From contig CM060693.1 in the NCBI GenBank assembly GCA_030686995.1, positions 113,593,728 to 113,657,727 on the forward strand: a stretch of 64,000 bases of DNA, given 5' to 3'. Made by a program: the position numbers and the translations under genes. Positions 45,401-56,139 of the stretch are shown here, piece by piece. The stretch is from Artemisia argyi. Taxonomy: Eukaryota > Streptophyta > Magnoliopsida > Asterales > Asteraceae. A model generated the notes under the pieces. The model was not told the DNA's origin and did not search any database. It worked only from the letters and a program-made list of their open reading frames with translations. Positions within the stretch are counted from its first letter, which is position 1, and the number at the start of each line of letters is the position of its first letter.

Positions 45401-45893
45401 AAAGTACCTACCGGGATAACTCCGCCGATTGATATTGGTACACGTTAACGTTTTGGTGTCATAAGCTTAGTGTTATAATACCTGTTTTGTTTTCCAACCA
45501 TTGGTGTGAGTCTATAGCTCACACTACCAACATATTGTGTTCAACCATTAAACAAACTCTATGAATATCACTCAACCTTTGTGTTGACCTTTTAAGCGTG
45601 TATTTCAGGTCCATGATAATCAAGAATGGCACGGAGGGGCACGGACTAAATGAAGAAGGCTATAATCTACTTTGTCATTCGATAAACATCGAAAGACTTT
45701 ATATTGATGTATTTTGTAAACATGGAACCTTTTTGGGACCTAACTATGTAAACTCTGATATATTTGAATAATTCGAATGATAACATATTTTAAAGCGACT
45801 CGGTTAGAGATCGTTTTCTATTATTATGACTATTGTACCGTCGAGTAACACCCAGTTTGAATTCCGCTGCATCCATGAGTTGGGGGTGTTACA
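42474..45893 (+). repeat. 3' LTR of the gag-only Gypsy element
   Basis: 3,420 bp, TGTAACAATTC to GGGGTGTTACA, nearly the same as 16682-20183 apart from scattered substitutions and the short TA repeat. W-box palindrome and TATA box at 43491-43502 and 43526-43532. Confidence 0.96.
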
Positions 45894-45898
45894 TTTGT

Positions 45899-46893
45899 GA
45901 TTATCAAACATTTTGTTTAACACTTTGAGAGTTTTGTGTATACTTTTGAAGGGCTCCCCCTTCACATGTGCTCATAAGTGTTTTAATAAATTTACACATG
46001 CGGGAGGAGCAAGCACTTTTGAATTGATCCGCTTTCACTGAACCTGACCGATTTGAGACACGCTTACATCACTAGTTAGACTAGCTTGAAGTTATTACCC
46101 GGCTTGGTCAAGTCCATAGAAAGTTTCTCGAAACGGTACACTTCTACTAAGACAAATCCTTTTCGAGACACGCTTACGTGGCTAGTTAGAGAGTTCCATT
46201 GTCAGTTTTTAGAAGACAACTAGCTCTAGTAACTAACTTGATGTTATTACCCGTCGAGGATAAGTCTTTTTGAGATTACTAACTTTTATGTTTCGTCAAT
46301 TATTCGGTGAATCTGAGTCTAGCTCGCATGAGATTTGACTTTAAAGCAACTTTGAACTTTCATATTTTAATCACATTCACTTTTTCTCCCCCTCAAAAAT
46401 AGCATATAAGAAGATATTTTTGACAATCTTTTGATTAAAATATTCCTTTTGAGTCTTATGGGGAGAATTCAACAAGAACTTTTGATTTCAAGAACGATGA
46501 TTTTGGTTCAAGTGCTCCCCCTCAACAAGTGAATTCTTATTGAGGTGAAATACTTGTCTTTTGAGCAGAGTTATGAAAATCAAAAAATGTTTGATTAACT
46601 CTACTCAAAAGTAAGAAGCCTTCGCTCCGTATATTAGGATTGAGGCACTGATGCGTACCTCAGGGTCCTTTCTTTACAAGAACGGGTTGTACACTGTTAT
46701 GTGTGCACAAGCCAGAGTGATAACAATTCAATCAAATGAAATAGTTAATATTGAAATGTTAATACCCATGTGTACCAGTTTATATTTCATCAGTGATTGG
46801 AGCATCAAAATCTGTGAACTGTGGTTCTGGTCTTTTGAAGAGTCTGATGGGAAATGAAGGTCGAACACCGATATAACTTTCCAGTCGTCTGAT
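45899..46893 (-). mobile_element. Copia 3' UTR, proximal part, with a diverged repeat
   Basis: Follows the extra ORF of the large Copia element. GAGACACGCTTAC, then CTAGTTAGA, then GTTATTACCCG occurs twice (46053-46110 and 46164-46255). No coding frame is supported; the plus-strand frame at 46651-46857 is antisense. Confidence 0.65.
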
Positions 46894-49800
46894 CTACTCC
46901 CGACGGGATAACTTTTCTTCAATTTTCACAACAAAGTTCCGAACTTGTCTTCTGGCACTGGATTTCCACCTCGGAGTTTCACCTTTTGATATCTTAATCC
47001 GATCGTCATTCAACCGTTTGACAAGGCCATCGCGAACAGTTTTAAGCGTGACATCACAGAACTTGTGTAACTCATCGAGCCTCATAAAACTTATCAACTT
47101 TTTGCTGTTGAGGTAGGTGAAGCCAAAAGATGGTGTTTGGATGAGCGAGTACTGCGACATCTGATTAATTCCAGGAAATGATACTTGTGGCTTAGTCAAA
47201 TTGAACTTTTGTTGGTAACTTTCCACTCCAAGCTGAAGATCTTCCACTCTTTCTTGAACTATCAATCGTCGAATGAAGAGAAGTAGAGATGAAATGAAGT
47301 TGTATTGTGTTTCAGTATCGAATCCACGCATTCTTCCTTGAACTTTTTCTAGATACATGTCTTCAAAGTCATTTAGATAAAGGTCAGGAAAGTCTGCTTT
47401 GGAGAATTTGTACTTCTTTTCATCTTGTCTTTTAACCACAATCTCATTCATGAACATGTAGTTAAACCGTTTCGACTCTTGAATTTCCAAGATAGCAATG
47501 ATCTTTGTTTTATGCTTCACATTCTCCAATGACTTGGTGTCTAATCTGTGAGTGTAACCGAGACGACGACGTTTAGGCCAGTGCTGAAACCCGTGTAAAG
47601 CATCTCTGTCGTAAGCTACGATAGAGTCACTGAAAACTGGAGTAGATTCTTCAATAGCAGGAACTTCGTATCTTGCGGCTGGTACTGAGATAGTCAATGA
47701 GGAAGCATATTTCTGTTTAGATTTCTCTTGAGTGAGTTGGAGGTTACGAAGATCCTTGTTGAAGAAGAAGCTGTAAGGTATCTTAGGTTTTTCGAGAAAT
47801 CCTTGCAGAGGTAATGGTTTAGTCCAATCGGTGAAGTAAGGTTTGTCCTGTCTTTTAGAATAGTTGTCGAGATTGGCCTTAGGATTTAGCCAGTCAAACT
47901 TACCAAACATTGAACTAGCTATATTCTGCATATGAAACTCGAGTTCCATCTTATTACCAGATCTAGACTTGAGGAATTCTTGTGCATCCCGATTGATTCT
48001 TCTGAGCTCCGCCTTTGTAAGTTTCTCAATCTGAAGCTCCTTCATCATAACCTGAGTATATTGCAGTGTATTGCCTGGAAGAGGTTCTTCATATTCGAGA
48101 GGAGGTTGAGCTTTGACCAATTCTGTCAACCAATCATTTTCAGGTGTGTCATCATTGTCGAGCCATGAATGACGTCTCCTTTTCTTTGATTTCTTAGACT
48201 TGGACGTAGTATCCTTGTCCTGAGCTTTTGATGGTGACGATGGTCCAAGTTGAGAATCGGGAATTGCGGAGACACGGTAATCGGTATCGGGTTGTCCTTC
48301 ATAATCATCAGTTGGGTGCATGAGAGTTTCTTCCTCATTTGTGGGACATTGACCAGTAGCTGGAGTGTGTTGCTGATTTCCAGGAGGAGTAGGATCCTTT
48401 TGTGGTTGGTGAGAAGATGATGGACCGGTACCGGACTTGTGTTTCTTGCCTTTAGAGTTCGGGTCCGGGTCGTCATCTTTCCTTGTCCTCTTAAGGGTTC
48501 CAGCAGCGTCTTTGCATGACTCTTTAGACAAGTTGGCAGCAATAGCATCGACAAGTGCTTTTTCTTCAAGTGTCTGTGTGGTTTTGTAGGCAACTTTGTC
48601 GTAGAGTTGAGCAAGCAGGTCATCGAATGATAGTTCAGAGATGGTAGGAGTTGTTGTGGAAGCTTTTGCAGGGTGAAGCGTGAATGGTGTTGTTGATAAC
48701 ATTTTCTTTACAACACTTCTGATCTTGTGCTCCAAGTTGTCCTTGATTGGTGCAATAAGACTTGTTACTTCAGGAGTAACAATTTCAACCAGATTGTCAG
48801 TAAGATAATCTAGTGTGAAAGTCTTGATGATTCCTGTCAAGTCAGCTTTCATGAACTTATCGATTTGCTGCTTTGCCTCCTGAAAGTCTTCAATTTGTTT
48901 AGCAAGACTGGTGACCATGGTTGTGAGAGTGTTGACTTGCTCCTGAAGATCAACTGGTTTAATCGGTTCATTGATTGATTGTTGCTTAGACACGGTTTCA
49001 GAAGGTGTAGGGGATGAATGCTCCGGTGATGATTCAGATGACGACTCGTTGTGAGAACTTGAAGAAGAAGCTGGAGGAGTCGAATCCTTTGGTGGAGAGT
49101 CTTGAGGACGTAGAGGTTGCTGTGAAGATGCCAGTTTAGATTGTGAAGATGATTGAAGGAATATGTTGGTGTCGAATGCTTCCTTTTCTTCATTTTATTT
49201 TCTTCTGCGTTCCTCTTCTTCTTGTGCAAGAGACTCTGGAGTAGTGAAATGGTCAAATTCCAGATCCGTGGCAATGTTCTCCTGTTCGCCAACATTCTCT
49301 TCTACATTTACAGTCTCACTCATGGTGATGTCACCTGTTGTGTCTATGACATTTACTTTGTCACCGGGTTGTTAAGTTGGTTCCAAAGTAGTAGACACAA
49401 CGGGAGGAATGGAGCTGCTGGTGGTGCCTTCATGCTCTGGTTGATCGACAGGTGTTGATGAAGGTTGAGATTGAAGTCGGCTGAGGAGTGCTGCTTCCCT
49501 CTGTTCTTTGAGAAATTGCTTTTCTTCAGCTCGTGTGTCGACGATTATACTTTTAAATTTTCTTTTGTCGACCAATTGTTCAACGATTGGTTCGTCTTTT
49601 CATCATCATTGGGTTCATTAATCGTGATCCCTTTTCTCTTTCTTGAATCTGCTTCAAAGGTTTCAAGACTTTGTTGTATAGCAATCTCCGTTTCAGGAAA
49701 TGCTTCTTCAGGTACTCTTACTCTTCGTTCAAAGTCTTCCTCTTCTTTTTCAGATTCTGTGTCAAACTCAGAGTCGCTTTCAGAGGGTGGCAGAGTAGGT

Positions 49801-50933
49801 TCATCTTGAAGAGCACGCTTTGGAGTTACCTTCTTCTTTGGCTTAGTAGCAGGCTTAGGTTTGGGTGTAGGTTTAGGTTTGGTGGAAGTTTTTGTTTTGG
49901 TTGAAGGTTTGGTTTTGGGAGTAGCCTTTGAATTTGTTTGCGGTGAGCCAGTGGTGCTTGTAGTACTCCCAGATTTCACACTTCCTTTACTACGAGTCTG
50001 TATGGTAGTTTGTTCCTGTATCCCATTGTAAGCATCATCGTAGAATTTGTAGTTCAAACTTTTCTTGATATTATCATCAAGAAGATATTCGGGAAGCCTC
50101 ATTCCTTTTTGCTTAGTAGAGGATGTGGTCATCTTGACAAAAGAAATGGTGAAGTCGTCCTCGAAGAGGTGCTTTGGCTCATTAGGATCGCCCATACGTT
50201 TGATGAATTCCGGTGTATCTTTGCGGAAATATTCAATGAGAAGTTTTGTAAATCTTATGAATAGGATCATAGTCTTTTCACGTCCGGTTTGAATGCTGTA
50301 GACTATATCGTTCATTATTGGGACTGCAAAGTCAATGGGTGACATGCTCACCATTCCCCAAAATGCTTGTAAATGCTCAAGTCTGGGATGTTCGTGACCA
50401 CTTTTTCTTCCTGATATAGATCTTACAACTAACAAATAGAATGTTCTCCAAGGCTGAGGTATATTCTTCGCATTGAATCTGGAATGCTTAATCAGAGGTA
50501 AGTCGTCTTGAACATCGTATCCAAGTTCAATGAAGAAGTCTAGAAGATCCAGTTCAGGCAACATTGGAGCAAATTCATTGTCAGGTAGAGGTAGAAGGAA
50601 GACTGTACGAAGGACATCGTGATCTACAGTGTAAACTTGTCGATCCAGCGTAACAGTGAAAGACTCATCATCTAAGTTAACCTTTGCCGTAAGCCAGAAT
50701 TGATGAAAGTAAAACACAGGAACTGAAGTAGATTTGTCGAGCAGATGCTTGCATGGATGAGCAAGGAGAATACCTTTGACAATCTTGCACGAGTTCTCAG
50801 GAATTCTCAATTTGTCAAAGTTGACTCGAAGATTGTTATTGCCAATGGTAACGCTGTAGTCAGCGGGAGTGATGTCATCTATGGTGAGTAGTGGAAGAGT
50901 TTGTTCGGGGACATTCTCGTTGTGTTCAGCCAT
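46894..50933 (-). pseudogene. Extra ORF region of about 1,350 codons downstream of Copia pol
   Basis: ATG at 50933 opens a 462-codon frame to 49545. A frameshift near 49600 leads into a second frame that continues to 46894 with in-frame TAA at 49372-49374 and 49195-49197, so one long protein was probably encoded. The N-terminal domain (about residues 10-290) has VPVFYFHQFWLTAKV, VDHDVLRTVFLLPLP and QPWRTFYLLVVRSISGRKSG. A Lys/Pro-rich linker (KPKPTPKPKPATKPKK), coiled-coil-like stretches, Ser/Pro-rich and KKSKKRRR basic segments follow. The C-terminal domain has FPDLYLNDFEDMYLEKVQG, LLLFIRR and VEDLQLGVESYQQKFNLTKP. I recall both domains from unannotated retrotransposon-linked proteins of Asteraceae. 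No membrane segment or enzyme motif is evident. Function unknown. Confidence 0.82.
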
Positions 50934-52639
50934 GTTAATCTGAAAAACATTATCATAAACCAAACATCCAGATTTGTTACTCGTTAGCACGATTACAAAG
51001 TTTGATTACAGATAAGCATTTAGAATCATTTAGGCACGAATGGTTCAATTTATTACATGTAAAGTGTTGAATGGAATATACTTAGATAATTTTTGAATCA
51101 TGAAGCACTTATACATTACATATGCACAAAGATCATCCAAGATTCATAATAACATCACAAGTTACATCTAATAAAGATCATTATCACAATATACATGTTT
51201 TCGAAATTATTACAACAATGTTCTCGAAATTATACATAAGTGCCAAGATTATCGCAAAATTTTAAGGAGTTGCATGATCTCGAAAAGTTACACATGGCAT
51301 GATTTCAAAAATCAGACATAAGAGAAGATTTTCGCAAACCTACATAGTGAAGATTTTCGAAATCATTTCCAGATGTGTTTTCAATAAATAATTTATCGAG
51401 AACAAACCTTCTGAAATATTTTCGCAAATATTCATAATGTGAGATTGCGAAAAAGTTGTCTTTAGAGGTGATTTCGAAAAAATGACCAGGGATGACAATT
51501 TTTTCGCAAACACATAAAACAAACATTTTCGAAAAAAATTACAAAGTGTATTTTTCGAGAAAAGTACAAAGCTTTGAAATCTTTTCGAAAACCCTTGATA
51601 GATGCGTTTTCGAAAAAATTATCACAAGTGCTGGTGTTTCCGAAAAGATGTTTTCGAAAAACTCTTATACAAGAATTCTCGAAATTAGGCCAACGTACGT
51701 TTCTGTGAGAATTATAGTTATCCAAATGATGAAACCTGTCGTAAATGATAATAAGCAACGATGAGAAACACAGTATTATCATGTATGCTATAATTTCGAG
51801 ACAAGGCAAGAACACGATTTCGAAAAAACACAAGAACATGAATTCTGTTATCATGACTGAGTCTAGTGAATCATATATCAAGCATAGTAACAATTTAAGC
51901 ACGAGTAACAAGCCATATAAACACCATATGAAAAATACCCAATATGAACAAAAACCCTACAAATCGAGAATCACACAAACATGGATATAGACCAAATTAA
52001 TGTGCATAATGATGATCCTCACACATATAACAACAAATCCCACCAACAAAAACAATAAAACAAGCTACAAAATCAAAAAACCCAAATCGGTATAAAACCC
52101 TCGATTTCGAAAATAAATCAAACATGATTGAAAGAATGATTAGATGATGTAGGTCAGTTAGAAACATGTTATATAACAAAACCCCTATCAAAAATTAACC
52201 CCTCAAACACGTTATGAATAATCCCGAAATTATAGAAACCCTAGGTTTTCAAATCGAAATATCATGAAATCTAACTATCAGTTTATCGATTGAACGAAAA
52301 CCATAGTTTGAAATCGTCTAGAGAACACATAGAAACTTACGGATTGAAGATTGGTAGCACGGATTTCTCGTTTGAATTTGAGCCGTGGATTTGCAAAGGG
52401 TATTTGTTTGATATTTTGAGTATTTAGAAAAAAGAAACGGGTTTGTGTTTGTTTTGGTGTTTTGTTTTTGAAACTTTGCCATTTTGACACCTTTAGTCCC
52501 CTAACTACAAGTTTTGCAACAAAAGTCCTAAAGTTAGATACAAGTAAATGACCAATGGCAATATTCTAAAATATACTCCTTATGAGATAAATAACAAGGT
52601 GTTGATAGGAAGTGATATACTTGCGTGTGTGTGTGTGTT
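50934..52639 (-). mobile_element. Second leader of the Copia element, rich in TTTCGAAA motifs
   Basis: Between pol and the extra ORF. From 51190 to 52110 at least 15 copies of TTTCGAAA, TCTCGAAA or TTTCGCAAA occur at irregular intervals of about 20-50 bases. The same motif set fills the gag leader (60495-61040). No coding frame here is supported on either strand. An internal promoter, or a duplicated leader for the extra ORF, is possible. Confidence 0.6.
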
Positions 52640-52685
52640 TTTTTTTTTTTCTTTTTTTCTTTTTTTTTTTTTTTTTTTTTTTTTT
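52625..52685 (-). repeat. A-rich tract after pol (poly-T on the plus strand)
   Basis: On the minus strand a run of mostly A with a few G (52638-52685) is followed by a CA repeat (52625-52637), about 100-150 bases after the pol stop codon. It looks like a fossil poly(A) tail inside the element, or simple-sequence growth. Confidence 0.85.
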
Positions 52686-52786
52686 AGTGCAAGAAAAAAA
52701 GAGAAAATCTTTTTGTGTTTTTGAGGTTTTTGAAAAATATAAGAAAAATTATTTTTACAAATATAGTTTGTTTGATGTTTGACATT

Positions 52787-54855
52787 TTACTTATATTTTA
52801 GAAACTTTTCCAGATCCTCTGGTGTCAAACATCGCATACCAATTTGGTGAACCAAGCTAGCAAACCTTGATGGAGCTAAGGATTTAGTAAGTAAGTCCAC
52901 CAATTGGTACTCAGTGCCCACAAAATATAATTCAATTGTACCCTTTTCGACATGCTCCTTGATGAAATGATATCAGAGATCAATGTGTTTGGATTTGCAG
53001 TGATGGACTGTGTTGCAGGAGATTGCAATGGCACTTTTGGAATCGCAGTAGATCGGAATCTTATTGAATAAGTAGCCATAGTCTTTAAGTTGTGATCTCA
53101 TCCAAATGACTTGAGCACAAAAAGCAGACATAGCTACGTATTCAGATTCTGTTGATGACAGTGAAGTGCAGTCATGCTTCTTTGATTGCCAAGACACAAG
53201 CTTATCTCCAAGAAACTGTAATCCACCTGATGTACCTTTTCGCGTGTCTAAGCATCCTGCATGGTCAGCGTCTGAAAAATCTATTAGTTCAAAACCAGAA
53301 TCCTTCGGATACCAGATCCCCAAATGGATGGTTCCTTTTATGTATCGAAGGATTCTTTTTGCCTCATTGAGGTGTTTCTCAGTTGGTTTAGACTGATATC
53401 GCGAACACATATAGACAGCAAATAAAATATCTGGTCTGCTAGATGTGTGATACATGAGGGACCCAATAATACTTTGGTATTTGGTAGGGTCAACAGGAGT
53501 CCCATGTATATCAGCATCCAGTTTTGTGGAATTGTCCATAGGTTTATTCATTGTAACACAGCTTTGCATTCCATGTTTCTTTAAAATCTCAAAAGCATAT
53601 TTGGACTGATTTAGAAAAATTCCACGGGGTGATTGATGAACTTGTAGTCCTAGAAAGAACGTAAGTTCACCCATCATGGACATTTCAAAATTATTTATCA
53701 TTAATTTTGCAAAATCCATTGAGTAATTTTTGTTGGTTAAAGCAAAAATAATGTCATCGACATAAATTTGAACGATTAATAAGTCTATCCCGTATGTTTT
53801 TGTAAACAGTGTTGGATCCACCGAGCCTAGAGTAAAATCATTAGCGAACAGGAATTTAGAAAGCTTATCATACCACGCCCTGGGGGTTGCTTGAGATCGT
53901 TGAGAGACTTCTTAAGCTTGTAGACATGATTGGGACGTTCTGGATCAACGAATCCTTCAGGTTGACTGACATAAACCACTTCACGGAGTTGACCGTTCAG
54001 AAAAGCCGTTTTCACGTCCATTTGGTAAACAATCATATTCCGATGAGCAGCAAATGCTAAGAAGATCCGTACAGCTTCAAGTCTAGCAACTGTAGCAAAT
54101 AATTCTTCAAAATCGATTCCTTCTTCTTGAGAGTATCCTTTTGCTACCAAGTGTGATTTTTTTCGTATAACAGTGCCTTCTGCATCTAGTTTATTTTTCC
54201 AGATCCATTTTAATCCAATGACAATGATTCCTTCTGGTTTTTCAACCATTTCCCAGACTTCTAATCTTTGAAAGGATTCGAATTCTTCTTGCATAGACTC
54301 AATCCAGTTTTCATAAGTCATAGCTTCTTTGACATTTTTAGGGATGGTTTCACAAACTGTGAGTGCATAAATGCAAGTTTCACCGTCTGTGTGAAGGCGT
54401 TGTCTTGTCATAATTGGTGCATCTGGATGGCCAATAATTTGAACTAAGTGGTGATCTCTAGTCCATTTATGCATCGAAGGATGAAGTTGATAAGTATCTC
54501 GCAGGTGAGCAGGACCCAAATTGCGTGTAGATGACTCAGCAATGTCGGGGACAGGTTGAGCCTGTGCAAATGGGTTAATTAATGGTTCTGGGTCATGCTC
54601 TGTGGTTTGTGGAACTGATAAAGGTATGGAGTCTCCAGCTGATTGTCGTGAGTTGGACCCGGTTTGTTCTGTTGTTGTAGGTGATATGATTGGAGGATCG
54701 TCTCTTCCAACAGTTGTTGTTGTTTGTTGAGGTGTATCAGGTACTTGATGTTGATCAAGATGTGCAGCGGAATTTGGTGTGGCCTTAGATGGACGGTTAA
54801 CAAACGTATCATCAAACAATGGAGCAAACAAAGTTTCCACTTCTTTACGGGAAAG
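52787..54855 (-). pseudogene. Copia reverse transcriptase and RNase H
   Basis: Continues in the integrase frame after a TGA (54856-54858). Reverse transcriptase blocks: [30 protein letters not shown] (first catalytic Asp kept) and, after a frameshift near 53850, IYVDDIIF (catalytic Asp pair kept), FFLGLQV and GSLMYHTSSRPDI. RNase H blocks: SDADHAGCLDTRKGTSG, SSTESEYVA, CDSKSAI and KSKHIDL, then a TGA (52973-52975) in place of the usual Arg. The frame runs on with HFIKEHVEKG and LVDLLTKSL to TAA at 52787-52789. The enzyme copies RNA into DNA in the particle; this copy is broken at three points. Confidence 0.95.
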
Positions 54856-56139
54856 TCAAAACGGTTCAGCCGAAGATTCCGGAAAGTTTAGACGGCTGGA
54901 TGCGGGTCCTAAACTGTTATGCTCAGAAGCCATTTGAGTGAGTTCATCGAAATTAGCATGAATTGTTTCTTGAATTTCCCTTGTACGACGATTCCATATC
55001 CGAAAGCCTTTTGAATTTTCACAGTATCCAACAAATATTCCAATGTCAGCATTTGCTTTGAGTTTACCTAGACCATCACGATCATTAAATGGATAACATA
55101 GAGCTCCAAATACATGAAAGTAACTGATGTTCGGTTTCCTTTTGTGAACAATCTGATATGGGGTTTTGTGATGGCGTTTTGTGATCATACAACGGTTTTG
55201 AGTGTAACATGCGGTTGAAACAGCTTCCGCCCATAAGTAATCTGGTAATTGAGCATTGATTAACATCGTTCGTGCAGCTTCCACTAACGTTCTGTTGCGT
55301 CTTTTGACTACTCCATTTTGTTCGGGTGTTCGTTGAATGGATGTTTCATGTTCAATTCCCACTTTCTCAAAATACGACCTTAGAGTTTGATTCTTAAATT
55401 TTGTACCATTGTCAGTTCTAACAATTCTGACTGTGTTGCGTAGCTGAACTTGTATTTTGATGAGAAAGGTGATGATCATGTGAGGAGCTCGATCTTTACT
55501 TCGAAGAAAATAAACCCAAGTCCAACGGGAGTAATCATCAACAATTACTAAAATGTAGCATTTACCGTTGATAGTTTGAACACGCATCGAACCACACAAA
55601 TCCATATGAAGCAGTTGTAAAATATGATTAGTACTGTGTTCAGGTTTTGAGGGAAAATGAGCACGGGTACTTTTTCCTTGTTCACAGGCTGGACATAGGT
55701 GATCTTTGGCATAACGGAATCTTGGAAAGCTTTCAACTAATTTGTGACGAGCGAGATCAGTCATTGTTTTGAAATTCAAGTGAGAAAGGCGTTTGTGCCA
55801 TAACCATGATTTAGTCGTTTCAGCTTTGGATAGAAGATAGATAGGAGATGAAGCAATCATGTCAGACATTGAGATTGTGTAAAGGTTAGTGCCACGTTTG
55901 CCGGACATCAAATCATTTCCTTGTAGATCACGAACAAAACAAGTTTTCTCTCGAAATGCTACTTCTAAATCCCCATCACAGAACTGACCGACTGAAAAGA
56001 GAACTCTGCTAATTTCAATATTCCCATTCACATAGTCGTCGTAACCCATGATTAAAGCGTATTGATCATTCCCGAATCTGAAAGTTCCAATAAACTTTGA
56101 GACAAAGTTAGTTAACAGTTTGAGATTGCCTGTCATATG
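54856..56139 (-). pseudogene. Copia integrase
   Basis: Begins just after the protease DSG block. The GAG-pre-integrase zinc region is present (WHKRLSHLNF ... CPACEQGKSTRAHF). The core shows Asp in LHMDLCGSM and Asp in RTDNGTKF. In EQNGVVKRRNRT the position normally held by the catalytic Glu is Lys (codon at 55303-55305), which should abolish strand transfer. The C-terminal part (HVFGALCYPFNDRDGLGKL, IFVGYCENSKGFRIWN) is typical. The frame ends at TGA 54856-54858. Confidence 0.95.

Larger units (their letters stand above)
16682..45893 (+). mobile_element. Gag-only Ty3/Gypsy element with 3.4-kb LTRs, carrying two further insertions
   Basis: LTRs at 16682-20183 and 42474-45893 with the duplication TTTGT at 16677-16681 and 45894-45898. 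The total span is 29.2 kb; without the two nested elements it is about 10.2 kb. The internal part has a primer-binding site, an acidic leader ORF, gag with three zinc knuckles, and about 770 bp of trailing sequence. No protease, reverse transcriptase, RNase H or integrase exists, so it depended on enzymes from a related element. The LTR ends and trailing sequence resemble the nested Gypsy element at 20540-31823, suggesting one lineage (probably Tekay-like chromoviruses, inferred). Confidence 0.95.

Noticed and set aside
49153..49904. Several plus-strand frames of 70-114 codons
   Set aside because: Antisense shadows of the extra Copia ORF.
51190..51870. TTTCGAAA motifs considered as heat-shock elements
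   Set aside because: Heat-shock elements need GAA and TTC blocks at 5-base steps; here the halves abut without the two-base spacing, so the label is not justified.
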